Source of the DNA: Variovorax paradoxus
Lineage (GTDB): Bacteria; Pseudomonadota; Gammaproteobacteria; Burkholderiales; Burkholderiaceae_C
DNA: 64,000 nt
Assembly: GCF_029919115.1 (NCBI RefSeq)
Contig: NZ_CP123990.1
Coordinates: 2,232,001 to 2,296,000 of the forward strand
Reading direction: 5' to 3'
Positions within the stretch are counted from its first letter, which is position 1. Each line of letters opens with the position of its first letter. The position numbers and the translations under genes were made by a program. The notes beneath the pieces were generated by a model, which was not told the origin of the DNA, made no database searches, and worked only from the letters and a program-made list of their open reading frames with translations. This document shows positions 26,049-33,523 of the stretch, piece by piece.

Positions 26049-27308
26049 TCATCCCAGCGGCAGGGCCGGATCGGCAATGGTCAGGCTGGCCGACTTTTGC
26101 CAGCGCGGCATCAGCGTGTTCGACGGCAAGTGCTCGTCCACCAGCTTGCGCGCCGTTTCCACGCCCGCCACCGGCAAGCCCTTCGTATCGAGCAGGCCAA
26201 TTTGCACCAGCACGCTGGCCTGGTCCCAATAGATGTGCTCGTGATAGAGCTTGTCGCCCCGGAACTTGACGATGGCAACGAGCGGAATTTCGACCGCCTT
26301 GCCGGTTGGCGCAATGCCCGGCAGCATCCAGTCGACTTCCACCGTGTGGGTGAAGCAGAAGAGCATCTCGTCGACGATTTGCGTGGCCCCCACGGTGCGC
26401 GAGATGGGGGTGAGCCGCGTATCCGGCGGCGTGGTGGGAATGAAGTGGTGCTTGTAGAAGCGCGAGAGCTCCCTGGCCCCTACGCCGCCCGTCATGGTAG
26501 GTATGTGGTTCACATAGGGCTCGCTCACCATCGTGCCCATGGTGGCGACCACGTCGCGTGTCGCAAACTCGTATTCGCAGTGCTTGTCCCAGAGAGCCGA
26601 CAGGTCGTACACGGGCCCGATGGCGTCTTTGAAAAGCGCCATGGAGCGCTGGTGGGCCATGAGCGTCGAGGGCTTGTCGAAATGCTCGCCGCCGGTGCGT
26701 GCGAATGCGTGGTCGACGCCGGGGTACACATACATCTGCGCACCGGGCTTGCCTGCAAAGGCCGCCAACACTTGCTCGCGCGCTTCGGGCGGACAGAACT
26801 TGTCGAGCTCGGCAAAGTGCAGCGCAATCGGGCAGTGGATTTTCGGCAGCACGTCAAGGTCTGCCTCGATGCCGACACCGTAGTAGCCCACCGCCGCGTC
26901 GACCCCCGAATGCGCGGCTGCCAGATAGGCGAGCTTTCCGCCGAGGCAAAAGCCCAGCGCGCCCACCTTGCCGGTGCATGCCGGGTGCGCACGCAGCGCC
27001 TTCACGCTGGCCGTGATGTCCGAAACGCCGGCGGCCACATCGAACTTTTGAAAGAAGCCGAACGCGCGCTGCCAGTCTTCAGGCGAATAGCCCAGTTCGA
27101 CATTCGGCTCCATGCGCCAGAACAGGTCGGGCGCGAGCACCACATAGCCCTCTTCGGCGTAGAGGTCGGCAACCTCGCGCACGTAGTCGTTGATGCCGAA
27201 GATCTCCTGGCACAGCACGATGCCGGGGCCTTGCCCCGAAGGCGGCAATGCAAGGTAGCCGCGAAAGGCCTGGCCGTCTGCGGCTGCGATGTCGATGTAT
27301 TGGCTCAT
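26049..27308 (-). CDS. dienelactone hydrolase fused to a SnoaL-like domain
   Basis: Residues 1-235 are a dienelactone hydrolase with the complete triad C121 (GFCLGGK), D168 (ELDKFC) and H199 (GVDHAF), plus the conserved glutamate in CQEIFG. Residues 250-419 resemble an NTF2/SnoaL-like domain (FCFTHTVEVDWMLPG, EHIYWDQASVLVQIGLLD). Such hydrolases open lactones made during ring cleavage. Fusion to an NTF2-like domain is uncommon and may add an isomerase or binding role. The start at 27308 is chosen because MSQYIDIAAADG begins the fold; the frame continues open to 27473. It is the first gene of the dioxygenase operon. Confidence 0.88.
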   Translation of the reverse strand: MSQYIDIAAADGQAFRGYLALPPSGQGPGIVLCQEIFGINDYVREVADLYAEEGYVVLAPDLFWRMEPNVELGYSPEDWQRAFGFFQKFDVAAGVSDITASVKALRAHPACTGKVGALGFCLGGKLAYLAAAHSGVDAAVGYYGVGIEADLDVLPKIHCPIALHFAELDKFCPPEAREQVLAAFAGKPGAQMYVYPGVDHAFARTGGEHFDKPSTLMAHQRSMALFKDAIGPVYDLSALWDKHCEYEFATRDVVATMGTMVSEPYVNHIPTMTGGVGARELSRFYKHHFIPTTPPDTRLTPISRTVGATQIVDEMLFCFTHTVEVDWMLPGIAPTGKAVEIPLVAIVKFRGDKLYHEHIYWDQASVLVQIGLLDTKGLPVAGVETARKLVDEHLPSNTLMPRWQKSASLTIADPALPLG

Positions 27309-27373
27309 GGGGCGAGTCTCCGAAGTGGTGGGGTTCGGCGGACGATTCTGTGGAGCGCCCGGCACGTTGTCTG

Positions 27374-27410
27374 TCCACTTCTTGCAGGCGCATGCCGCGC
27401 AAGAAGTGGA
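27374..27410. promoter_or_regulatory. 12-bp perfect inverted repeat between divergent catabolic genes
   Basis: TCCACTTCTTGC and GCAAGAAGTGGA flank a 13-base spacer that itself holds GGC-GCAT-GCC. The site lies 66 bases from the hydrolase start and 96 bases from the binding-protein start. Because both genes read away from it, it is not a terminator. An operator for the cluster's regulator is the best reading. Confidence 0.6.
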
Positions 27411-27505
27411 TAGCCCGCGATCCGCGCGCCATGGAGACTCGGCCCGCGCATACATACCTTTGTTGCACCCCACGCCGTCCGAATCACCCCTTGAGGAGAT
27501 CTTTC

Positions 27506-28705
27506 ATGTCGCAGGCAAGAATCACAACCGGCATCGCTTTGCTGGCCCTCGCCGTCACGGCCGCATTCGTACCGCAGGCCCTGGCCCAGGCGCCAACCGT
27601 CAAGGTCGGGCTTGCAATGGACCTCTCCGGCCCGTTTGCCGTGGGCGGCGCCGAGGCGAAGGCCGGCTTTGCGGTGGCAATGAAGCAACTGGACGGCAAG
27701 CTCGGCGGCGTGCCGGTCGAATTTGTGGAGGCCGACACCGGCGGCAGCCCCGACATGGCCCGGCAGGTGGTCGAGCGCATGCTGCTGCGCGACAAGATCG
27801 ACCTGTTCACCGGCCCCGTCGGCTCGACGGTCGCGCTTGCAGTGGGCGCGCCGCTCTTCGCGGCCAAGGTGCCTTATCTCTCGAGCAACACCGGGCCGAG
27901 CGACTACTCGGGGGCGAAATGCAACCCTTATTTCTTCGGCGCGTCTTACCAGAACGACGCATACCACGAGGCAGCGGGCAAGTTCGCTTCGGACAAGGGC
28001 TTCAAGAAGGTTGCGCTCATTGCGCCGAGCTACCCCGGCGGCAGGGATGCGATCAACGGCTTCAAGCACAACTTCAAGGGTGCGATAAGCGACGAGCTCT
28101 ACACCAAGCTGGGCCAGCTCGACTACTCCGCCGAAATCGCGCAGATCCGCGCAGCCCGGCCCGACGCGCTTTACTTCTTTTTGCCGGGCGCGATGGGCGT
28201 GAGCTTCATCAAGCAGTTTGTCGGCGCGGGCCTGTCGAAAGACGTGGCGCTGATCTCGACGGCGTTCTCGGCCGATGAAGACATGATTCCCGCCGTCGGC
28301 GAGCCGATGCTCGGACTCTTCAACACCGCGCATTGGTCCTACGACCTCGACAACCCTGCGAACAAGCGCTTCGTGGAGGCGTTCCGGCAGCAGAACAACG
28401 GGCGCAATCCATCGTTCTATGCGGGCCAGGCCTATGACGTGCTCATGGCCATGGACGCGGCGGTGCGTGACGTGGGCGGCAAAGTGGCCGACCGGCCGGC
28501 GCTGCTGAAGGCGATCAAGGCCGCCAGGTACAAGTCGGTGCGGGGCGACTTCAGCTATGGCGCCAACAACTTCCCCATTCAGAACTACTACCTGCGCGTG
28601 ATCGGCAAGGACGCCAGCGGACGCATCGCCAACAAGGTGATCGGCACGGTGCTGCGGAACTACCAGGACAGCTCTTCCGCCAAGTGCGCAATGAAGCCGG
28701 CCTGA
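27506..28705 (+). CDS. ABC transporter substrate-binding protein (branched-chain amino acid type)
   Basis: The 399-residue protein starts with a Sec signal peptide ending AFVPQALAQA and follows the type I periplasmic-binding fold (VKVGLAMDLSGPFAVGG, LFTGPVGSTVALAVGAPLF). Relatives in aromatic-degradation loci bind aromatic acids. A GAGGAG site precedes the ATG. The permease and ATPase genes expected for a LivFGHMK system are absent here, so it is an orphan or shares another system's membrane parts. It is divergent from the dioxygenase operon and likely feeds it. Confidence 0.9.
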   Translation: MSQARITTGIALLALAVTAAFVPQALAQAPTVKVGLAMDLSGPFAVGGAEAKAGFAVAMKQLDGKLGGVPVEFVEADTGGSPDMARQVVERMLLRDKIDLFTGPVGSTVALAVGAPLFAAKVPYLSSNTGPSDYSGAKCNPYFFGASYQNDAYHEAAGKFASDKGFKKVALIAPSYPGGRDAINGFKHNFKGAISDELYTKLGQLDYSAEIAQIRAARPDALYFFLPGAMGVSFIKQFVGAGLSKDVALISTAFSADEDMIPAVGEPMLGLFNTAHWSYDLDNPANKRFVEAFRQQNNGRNPSFYAGQAYDVLMAMDAAVRDVGGKVADRPALLKAIKAARYKSVRGDFSYGANNFPIQNYYLRVIGKDASGRIANKVIGTVLRNYQDSSSAKCAMKPA

Positions 28706-28730
28706 GAAGCCGACTGGCGCGCCTGCGGTT

Positions 28731-29765
28731 CTAGTGCCGGGCCGGCTCGCGCGATGTTTCGCGCGGCAGCCGGCCGAAGCGCTCGCGGTAGCAGGCGGCA
28801 AAGCGGCTCAGGTGCGAGAAGCCGCAGTTGAAAGCAACCTCGGTCACGCTCGCACCGTCGTGCCGCGCCAGTTGGGCGTGCGCAGCATCGAGCCGCATGT
28901 TGCGAAGCACTTCCATGGGCGAAAGATCGCGATGGCGCCTGAACAGCAGGCCCAGCGCACGGCGCGACACACCCGCAGCCTCTGCCACGTCTTCCACCGA
29001 AAGCGGCGCATCGAGCCGGCTGCGCATGAACTCCTCGGCAAGCCGCAGCTGCCGCATGCTGGCCGCCTCGGAGCCGAGCCGCAACGCGTCGTGCTGCTGC
29101 CGCACCGAGTTGGGCCGGTGGCACAGAAGGTAGAGCATGAGGTTGTCTTCGTAGTGGGCCAGCCAGCGCGGGTCATACGGCTCACGGGTGTCAGACGGCA
29201 GCAGCGATGCGAGGCCTGCCACCATGCGGCACCATTGCGTGCCGGCTGCGTCGTCGAGCCGGAGCGGCAGCTCGAAATCGATTTCGCCGATTTCAGTTGC
29301 ACCCGCCGAACCGCCCGCGGGCCTGGCGGCAAACGTGCGGCGCGCCACGTCCTGCAGGCGGGCCAGGTCGATCTTGAGCATCAGCTGCTCGCAGTCGGCA
29401 CGCCAGCGCAGCCGCACGGGTTTGTGCGCGGACACCACCGCCCCCTGGCCCCGATGGATCTGCACCGTCTGGCCGCCGGTATTCACTTCGGCATGGCCGC
29501 GCAGCGGCATCTGGACCAGCACGAAGTTGCCCAGCGTGTCGGGCTCGATGTCGACATCGCAGCCATACCGCAGGATGCACAGCGACAGCGCGCTCAGTTC
29601 GGCCCGGCAAAAGACTGCATCGACACTGCCGCGGCCCCAGGTGCTGCGGTGCGCCTTCAGCTCATGGGTTACCAGTGCGTGGGTTTCGTCCGCCTTGCGC
29701 GATCGGAAGATCTCGCGCCCGTACAGGGTGGAAAGCTGCTGGCTCGACCATGCGTCCACGAACAC
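28731..29765 (-). CDS. AraC family transcriptional regulator
   Basis: The 344-residue protein has an AraC_binding_2-type N-terminal domain (YGCDVDIEPDTLGNFVLVQMPL, given here as DVDIEPDTLGNFVLVQ) and a C-terminal pair of helix-turn-helix units (VEDVAEAAGVSRRALGLLF; VTEVAFNCGFSHLSRFAACY). Regulators of this subgroup control benzoate-, anthranilate- and other aromatic-degradation operons. It sits at the end of the binding-protein gene, converging on it, and is the best candidate activator of the dioxygenase cluster. Confidence 0.9.
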   Translation of the reverse strand: MFVDAWSSQQLSTLYGREIFRSRKADETHALVTHELKAHRSTWGRGSVDAVFCRAELSALSLCILRYGCDVDIEPDTLGNFVLVQMPLRGHAEVNTGGQTVQIHRGQGAVVSAHKPVRLRWRADCEQLMLKIDLARLQDVARRTFAARPAGGSAGATEIGEIDFELPLRLDDAAGTQWCRMVAGLASLLPSDTREPYDPRWLAHYEDNLMLYLLCHRPNSVRQQHDALRLGSEAASMRQLRLAEEFMRSRLDAPLSVEDVAEAAGVSRRALGLLFRRHRDLSPMEVLRNMRLDAAHAQLARHDGASVTEVAFNCGFSHLSRFAACYRERFGRLPRETSREPARH

Positions 29766-29932
29766 TCCTCAGGGGCAAAGTAGTGATACCGATCTCTGCC
29801 GCCGGGGCAGGAGCGCAATCTACCGCCCAAGGCCGGGTCCTGCCATGGTGGTTGCCCGGGCGGCATGCTCCAGCGTGCAAGAACCTTGCCCGTTGTTCGC
29901 GGTTTCTGTTGGGTGCCTGGCGCCGGGGGCGG

Positions 29933-30181
29933 CTACTTCTGCTTGCTGCCGCCGCCCGATGCGCCCTGGTCCGCTTTTTCCTTGTCCTTGTCCTGCTGCG
30001 CCTTCGGCAGCTTGACCTTGGTCACCGTCACGGACACCGGGTCGCTGGCGGGAAAGGACTCTTCGACGCCGCTGTCCAGCGCCTCCTCGCTGGGCGCCTG
30101 CTCGACCGGCTTGGCCGGTTCGACGGCCGGCTTGCCGTGGTTCTTGGACGTGGGGAATGGGAAGGCTTTTTCTGAGGTCAT
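29933..30181 (-). CDS. small polar protein with an EESFPASDP motif
   Basis: The ATG at 30181 is preceded by GAGGAG, giving 82 residues. The protein is rich in Lys, Glu, Pro and Ser and has no hydrophobic segment. Its one recognisable feature is LDSGVEESFPASDPVSV; the EESFPASDP motif recurs in small proteins of unknown function in Alpha- and Betaproteobacteria. The C-terminus is low-complexity (QQDKDKEKADQG, GGGSKQK). Probably intrinsically disordered. It lies next to another small polar protein gene. Confidence 0.65.
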   Translation of the reverse strand: MTSEKAFPFPTSKNHGKPAVEPAKPVEQAPSEEALDSGVEESFPASDPVSVTVTKVKLPKAQQDKDKEKADQGASGGGSKQK

Positions 30182-30206
30182 GGCAACTCCTCGGCCGTGC
30201 ACGCCG

Positions 30207-30467
30207 TTACGGCTTGCGCGGCTCCTTGTTGGTTTCCGAGCGCAGGTCTTCCCTCAGCCCGTAGGCTGCGGAACCGTCGTGGCGCGATGCCTCCACGTTC
30301 TTGCGCTTGCTCGACATGCGCTCGGCGGGAGCCGGTGCCGAGTCTTGTTCGCCCGTGGCCGAGGAACTGCCGGTGAACTTTTCTCCGGCACCGATGTTGT
30401 CCACGCCACCGCTGGTGGTGGGCCGGGATCCGTCGCCCGAACCGAGATTGGAAGGTTCTCTATTCAT
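30207..30467 (-). CDS. small disordered hypothetical protein
   Basis: The ATG at 30467 (MNREPSNLGSGDG) has CAGGAG nine bases upstream, giving 86 residues. It is polar and rich in Gly, Ser, Glu and Arg, with no hydrophobic core, signal or known motif. The conserved-looking end is AAYGLREDLRSETNKEP. It is 25 bases upstream of the EESFPASDP gene on the same strand, so they are probably cotranscribed, perhaps as stress-induced proteins. Confidence 0.55.
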   Translation of the reverse strand: MNREPSNLGSGDGSRPTTSGGVDNIGAGEKFTGSSSATGEQDSAPAPAERMSSKRKNVEASRHDGSAAYGLREDLRSETNKEPRKP

Positions 30468-30696
30468 TTCGTTTGACTCCTGTTGCTCGAGGAGCAAAGT
30501 GGCAATGAATGGATTCTGGGAGCCGGCCGGGGCACGAGCGTAGGACGACGCCAGCGTCCATCAGTCGGAAGCATCCTCGCCTCTGAATCCTTTTCAAAGT
30601 GTTGAATGTGTCGGTGGTTCGTATGTGCCGGTACACGACACCCTGGCCGGCGGGACTGGAACAGACCGGTGCTTGAGGGCACTATTTACCGCGCGG

Positions 30697-30713
30697 ATGT
30701 GATAAATTCACAT
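30697..30713. promoter_or_regulatory. inverted repeat ATGTGA-N5-TCACAT upstream of pilE
   Basis: A perfect six-base inverted repeat with a five-base spacer (TAAAT) lies just before a good -10 element, TACAAT at 30719-30724. It resembles a CRP-family half-site pair, but with a spacer one base short of the usual six. It covers the -35 position and so could be an operator for the pilus cluster. Confidence 0.45.
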
Positions 30714-30751
30714 TTAAATACAATCTGACACATCATCACCTGGCCCGCTGA

Positions 30752-31159
30752 ATGAAAAAGCTCTCGTTTTCGCGTCGGCGCAATGGCTTCACATTGATCG
30801 AAGTAATGATCACGGTGGTGATCGTTGCGATCCTGGCCTCCATTGCGATGCCCAGCTACCAGCGCTACGTGATCCGCGCCAAGCGCTCCGCCGCCCAGGC
30901 GCAGATGATGGAAATCGCCAACCGGGAGCAGCAGTTCCTGCTGGCAAACCGCAGCTACGCGGACAAGACGACGCTGGCGGCCAGCGGCTACTCGCTGCCT
31001 CCGGAAGTCGCGGCCAATTACGACTACACGATCACCCTGCCGGCGGCCGGAGCTCCTCCGGGCTTTGTTCTGACTTTCACTCCCAGCGGAAGCCAGGCGT
31101 CCGACGGCAATCTCACCCTCAACAACGAAGGCGCGAAAACGCCGGCCGACAAATGGTGA
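30752..31159 (+). CDS. pilE: type IV pilin / PilE-like prepilin
   Basis: The 135-residue protein has a class III signal: a short basic leader, then the prepilin cleavage site G|FTLIEV with Glu5, and a hydrophobic helix (MITVVIVAILASIAMPSY). The globular part is short and lacks a C-terminal disulphide pair, which suits a minor pilin. It is cleaved and methylated by PilD and incorporated into the pilus. It is the first gene of the minor-pilin cluster, with the promoter signals just upstream. Confidence 0.88.
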   Translation: MKKLSFSRRRNGFTLIEVMITVVIVAILASIAMPSYQRYVIRAKRSAAQAQMMEIANREQQFLLANRSYADKTTLAASGYSLPPEVAANYDYTITLPAAGAPPGFVLTFTPSGSQASDGNLTLNNEGAKTPADKW

Positions 31160-31752
31160 AGCCCCGTCCGAACCGCCGGCTTTCCAGGCGCGCCGGTGCG
31201 CAACGCGGCGCGACGCTGCTCGAAGTGATGGTCACCCTGCTGATCCTCGCCTTCGGGCTGTTCGGGCTGGTGGGCTTGCAGGCCCGCCTCCAATCGTCGG
31301 AGATGGAGTCCTACCAGCGCTCCCAGGCGCTGATCCTGCTCAACGACATGGCGAATCGCATCGCGATCAACCGCCGGCTGGCTTCCAGCTACGTCACGAG
31401 CTCGCCGCTCGGCGCCGGCATCAACTGCCCGACCGGCACGGGCTCGCGCCAGCAGGTGGACGCCATGGAATGGTGCAACGCGCTGCAAGGCGCGGCCGAA
31501 ACCTCGGGTGCCACAAAGCTGGGCGCCATGATCGGCGGGCGCGGCTGCGTGGAAGACCTGGGCAACAACGAATACATGGTCACCGTGGCCTGGCAGGGCC
31601 TCGTGCCCATTGCAGCGCCGCCCGAAGGCGTGGCCTGCGGCAAGGACCAGTACGACGTGGCTCCCACCGCCACGGCGCCAAACCCCCAGTGCACGGCCGA
31701 CCGGTGCCGCCGCATCGTGACGACGCTGGTGCGCATCGGAACGCTTTCATGA
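31153..31752 (+). CDS. pilV: type IV pilus minor pilin / modification protein PilV
   Basis: The 199-residue protein has a prepilin signal RGATLLEVMVTLLILAFGLFGLVGL and begins with an ATG overlapping the pilE end by seven bases. The PilV family is part of the pilus initiation complex. Four cysteines in the globular domain could form disulphides. Its stop overlaps pilW by four bases. Confidence 0.88.
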   Translation: MVKPRPNRRLSRRAGAQRGATLLEVMVTLLILAFGLFGLVGLQARLQSSEMESYQRSQALILLNDMANRIAINRRLASSYVTSSPLGAGINCPTGTGSRQQVDAMEWCNALQGAAETSGATKLGAMIGGRGCVEDLGNNEYMVTVAWQGLVPIAAPPEGVACGKDQYDVAPTATAPNPQCTADRCRRIVTTLVRIGTLS

Positions 31753-32912
31753 TGCGCGCACCCTCTGCGCACGGAGCGCCACGCCCTGCCCGCGCCCTGT
31801 TGCGCCAGCGCGGCCTGACGCTGATCGAACTGATGGTGTCGATCACGATCATGCTGATCGTGCTGGCCGCGCTGATTGCGCTGTTCCTCAACGTGAACAA
31901 CACGCAGCGCGAGATGGTCAAGGTCAACCGCCAGATCGAAAGCGGCCGGCTCAGCGTGTTTGTGCTGGAAAACGAAATCTCGCACGCGGGCTTCTGGGAA
32001 AACTACATGCCCGAGTTCGACGACCTCACGGTTTCGGGCGTGCCCGCCAAGGTGCCCACCGGCAACGCGCCCGACCCATGCCTGCCCTATACGGCCGCGA
32101 CCTGGACCGACGACTACAAGCGCAGCCTGCTCGACACACCCGTGCAGGCCTACGACGCCGTGCCGGCCAGCTGCGCCGGCCTGCTCACCAACAAGAAGGC
32201 CAACACCGACGTGCTGGTGGTGCGCCATGCCGAAACCTGCGTGGCGGGCATGCCGAACTGCGAAGCCGACGCGCTGGGCAAGCTGTACTTTCAGTCGTCG
32301 TTCTGCGGCACGCAGAAGCCTTCGGATTTCGACCTCACCACGGCCGGCTTTGCCACCATGATGAGCAAGAACTGCACGACGCCGTCGCCCAAGCGCAAGT
32401 TCATCTCCGACATCTACTACGTGCGCGACTACGCCGACACGGTAGGCGACGGCATTCCGACGCTGGCACGTTCGCGCTTCGACCTGTCGGCCACAGGGTT
32501 GGCGCAGCAGCCGCCGGTGCCTCTGATCGAAGGTGTCGAGGGCTTTCGCGTGGAACTGGGCCTGGACACGCTGAGCAAGACCGGCGCGGCGGTGAACTAC
32601 GCCCAGGCCATCTCGTGGGCGGATGCGGCCGTCAGGTCTGCCCCCACGAACCGCGGCGACGGAAGCCCCGACGGCAACTTCGTTCATTGCAGCACGGCTT
32701 CACCCTGCACCGCCGACCAGCTGATCAACGTGGTCGCGGTGAAGCTCTATGTGGTGGCACGCAGCACCGAGATTTCGCCGGGCCATACGGACACGCGCAC
32801 CTACAACCTCGGCAGCGCAACGCTCGGCCCCTTCAACGACCACTACAAGCGCCATGCGTTCACCACGGCGATCCGCATGACCAATGTGACCGGCCGCAGG
32901 GAAACGCCGTGA
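31749..32912 (+). CDS. pilW: type IV pilus minor pilin PilW
   Basis: The real start is the ATG at 31749, which overlaps the pilV stop (ATGA). The prepilin signal RGLTLIELMVSITIMLIVLAAL follows a basic leader. The 387-residue length and many cysteines fit PilW. The frame is open upstream to 31470 but that part lies inside pilV. It belongs to the tip initiation complex with PilV, PilX and PilY1. Confidence 0.88.
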   Translation: MMRAPSAHGAPRPARALLRQRGLTLIELMVSITIMLIVLAALIALFLNVNNTQREMVKVNRQIESGRLSVFVLENEISHAGFWENYMPEFDDLTVSGVPAKVPTGNAPDPCLPYTAATWTDDYKRSLLDTPVQAYDAVPASCAGLLTNKKANTDVLVVRHAETCVAGMPNCEADALGKLYFQSSFCGTQKPSDFDLTTAGFATMMSKNCTTPSPKRKFISDIYYVRDYADTVGDGIPTLARSRFDLSATGLAQQPPVPLIEGVEGFRVELGLDTLSKTGAAVNYAQAISWADAAVRSAPTNRGDGSPDGNFVHCSTASPCTADQLINVVAVKLYVVARSTEISPGHTDTRTYNLGSATLGPFNDHYKRHAFTTAIRMTNVTGRRETP

Positions 32913-33469
32913 AGATGCCATCCACATTGCCCAAGCGCCGGCAAGGCGGCGCGGCGCTGATCGTCGGGCTGATCATGCTGGTGCTGATCACGCTTGCGGT
33001 CACGGCCGGGTTCACGCTCAGCAACACCAACCTCAAGTCGGTGGGCAACATGCAGAACCGCAACGAGGCGGTGGCCGCGGCCAACCGCGCCATCGAGGAA
33101 GTGGCTTCCTCCCTGCTGCTGCCGGGCGTGGACGGATCGCCTTCGCTGGCCCGGCCGCTGGGCACCCAGAGCCGAGTGGACATCAACAACGACGGCACCA
33201 TCGACTACACCGTGGACATCGCCCCGCCCACCTGCGTGCGCGCCACCAAGTCGACCGACACGGGCGGCGGCGGCACTGCGGGCCCCGGCGGCATTGGCGG
33301 CAGCTCTTCCACCAGCGGCTCGGGGCTCAATGCCCTGCCCGACCAATACAACTCGGTGTGGGACATCAGCACCAGCGTGACGGACGCCGCCAGCGGCACC
33401 GTCACGGCAGTACGCCAGGGCGTTCGGGCGCTCCTGAGCAAAGAGCAATTCGAAGCCCTGTGCTCGTAG
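32909..33469 (+). CDS. pilX: type IV pilus minor pilin PilX
   Basis: GTG at 32909 overlaps the pilW stop (GTGA); an ATG at 32915 would remove only two residues. The N-terminus is a PilX-type hydrophobic segment with basic leader (QGGAALIVGLIMLVLITLAVTA), lacking the usual Phe after the cleavage glycine. A Gly/Ser-rich loop at residues 117-135 splits the globular part. PilX bridges the minor pilins and PilY1. Confidence 0.85.
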   Translation: MKMPSTLPKRRQGGAALIVGLIMLVLITLAVTAGFTLSNTNLKSVGNMQNRNEAVAAANRAIEEVASSLLLPGVDGSPSLARPLGTQSRVDINNDGTIDYTVDIAPPTCVRATKSTDTGGGGTAGPGGIGGSSSTSGSGLNALPDQYNSVWDISTSVTDAASGTVTAVRQGVRALLSKEQFEALCS

Positions 33470-33523
33470 CCAGACCCCGCGCCCTCTACTGCGAATGATC
33501 ACGACGATGAACGGATCGACATC

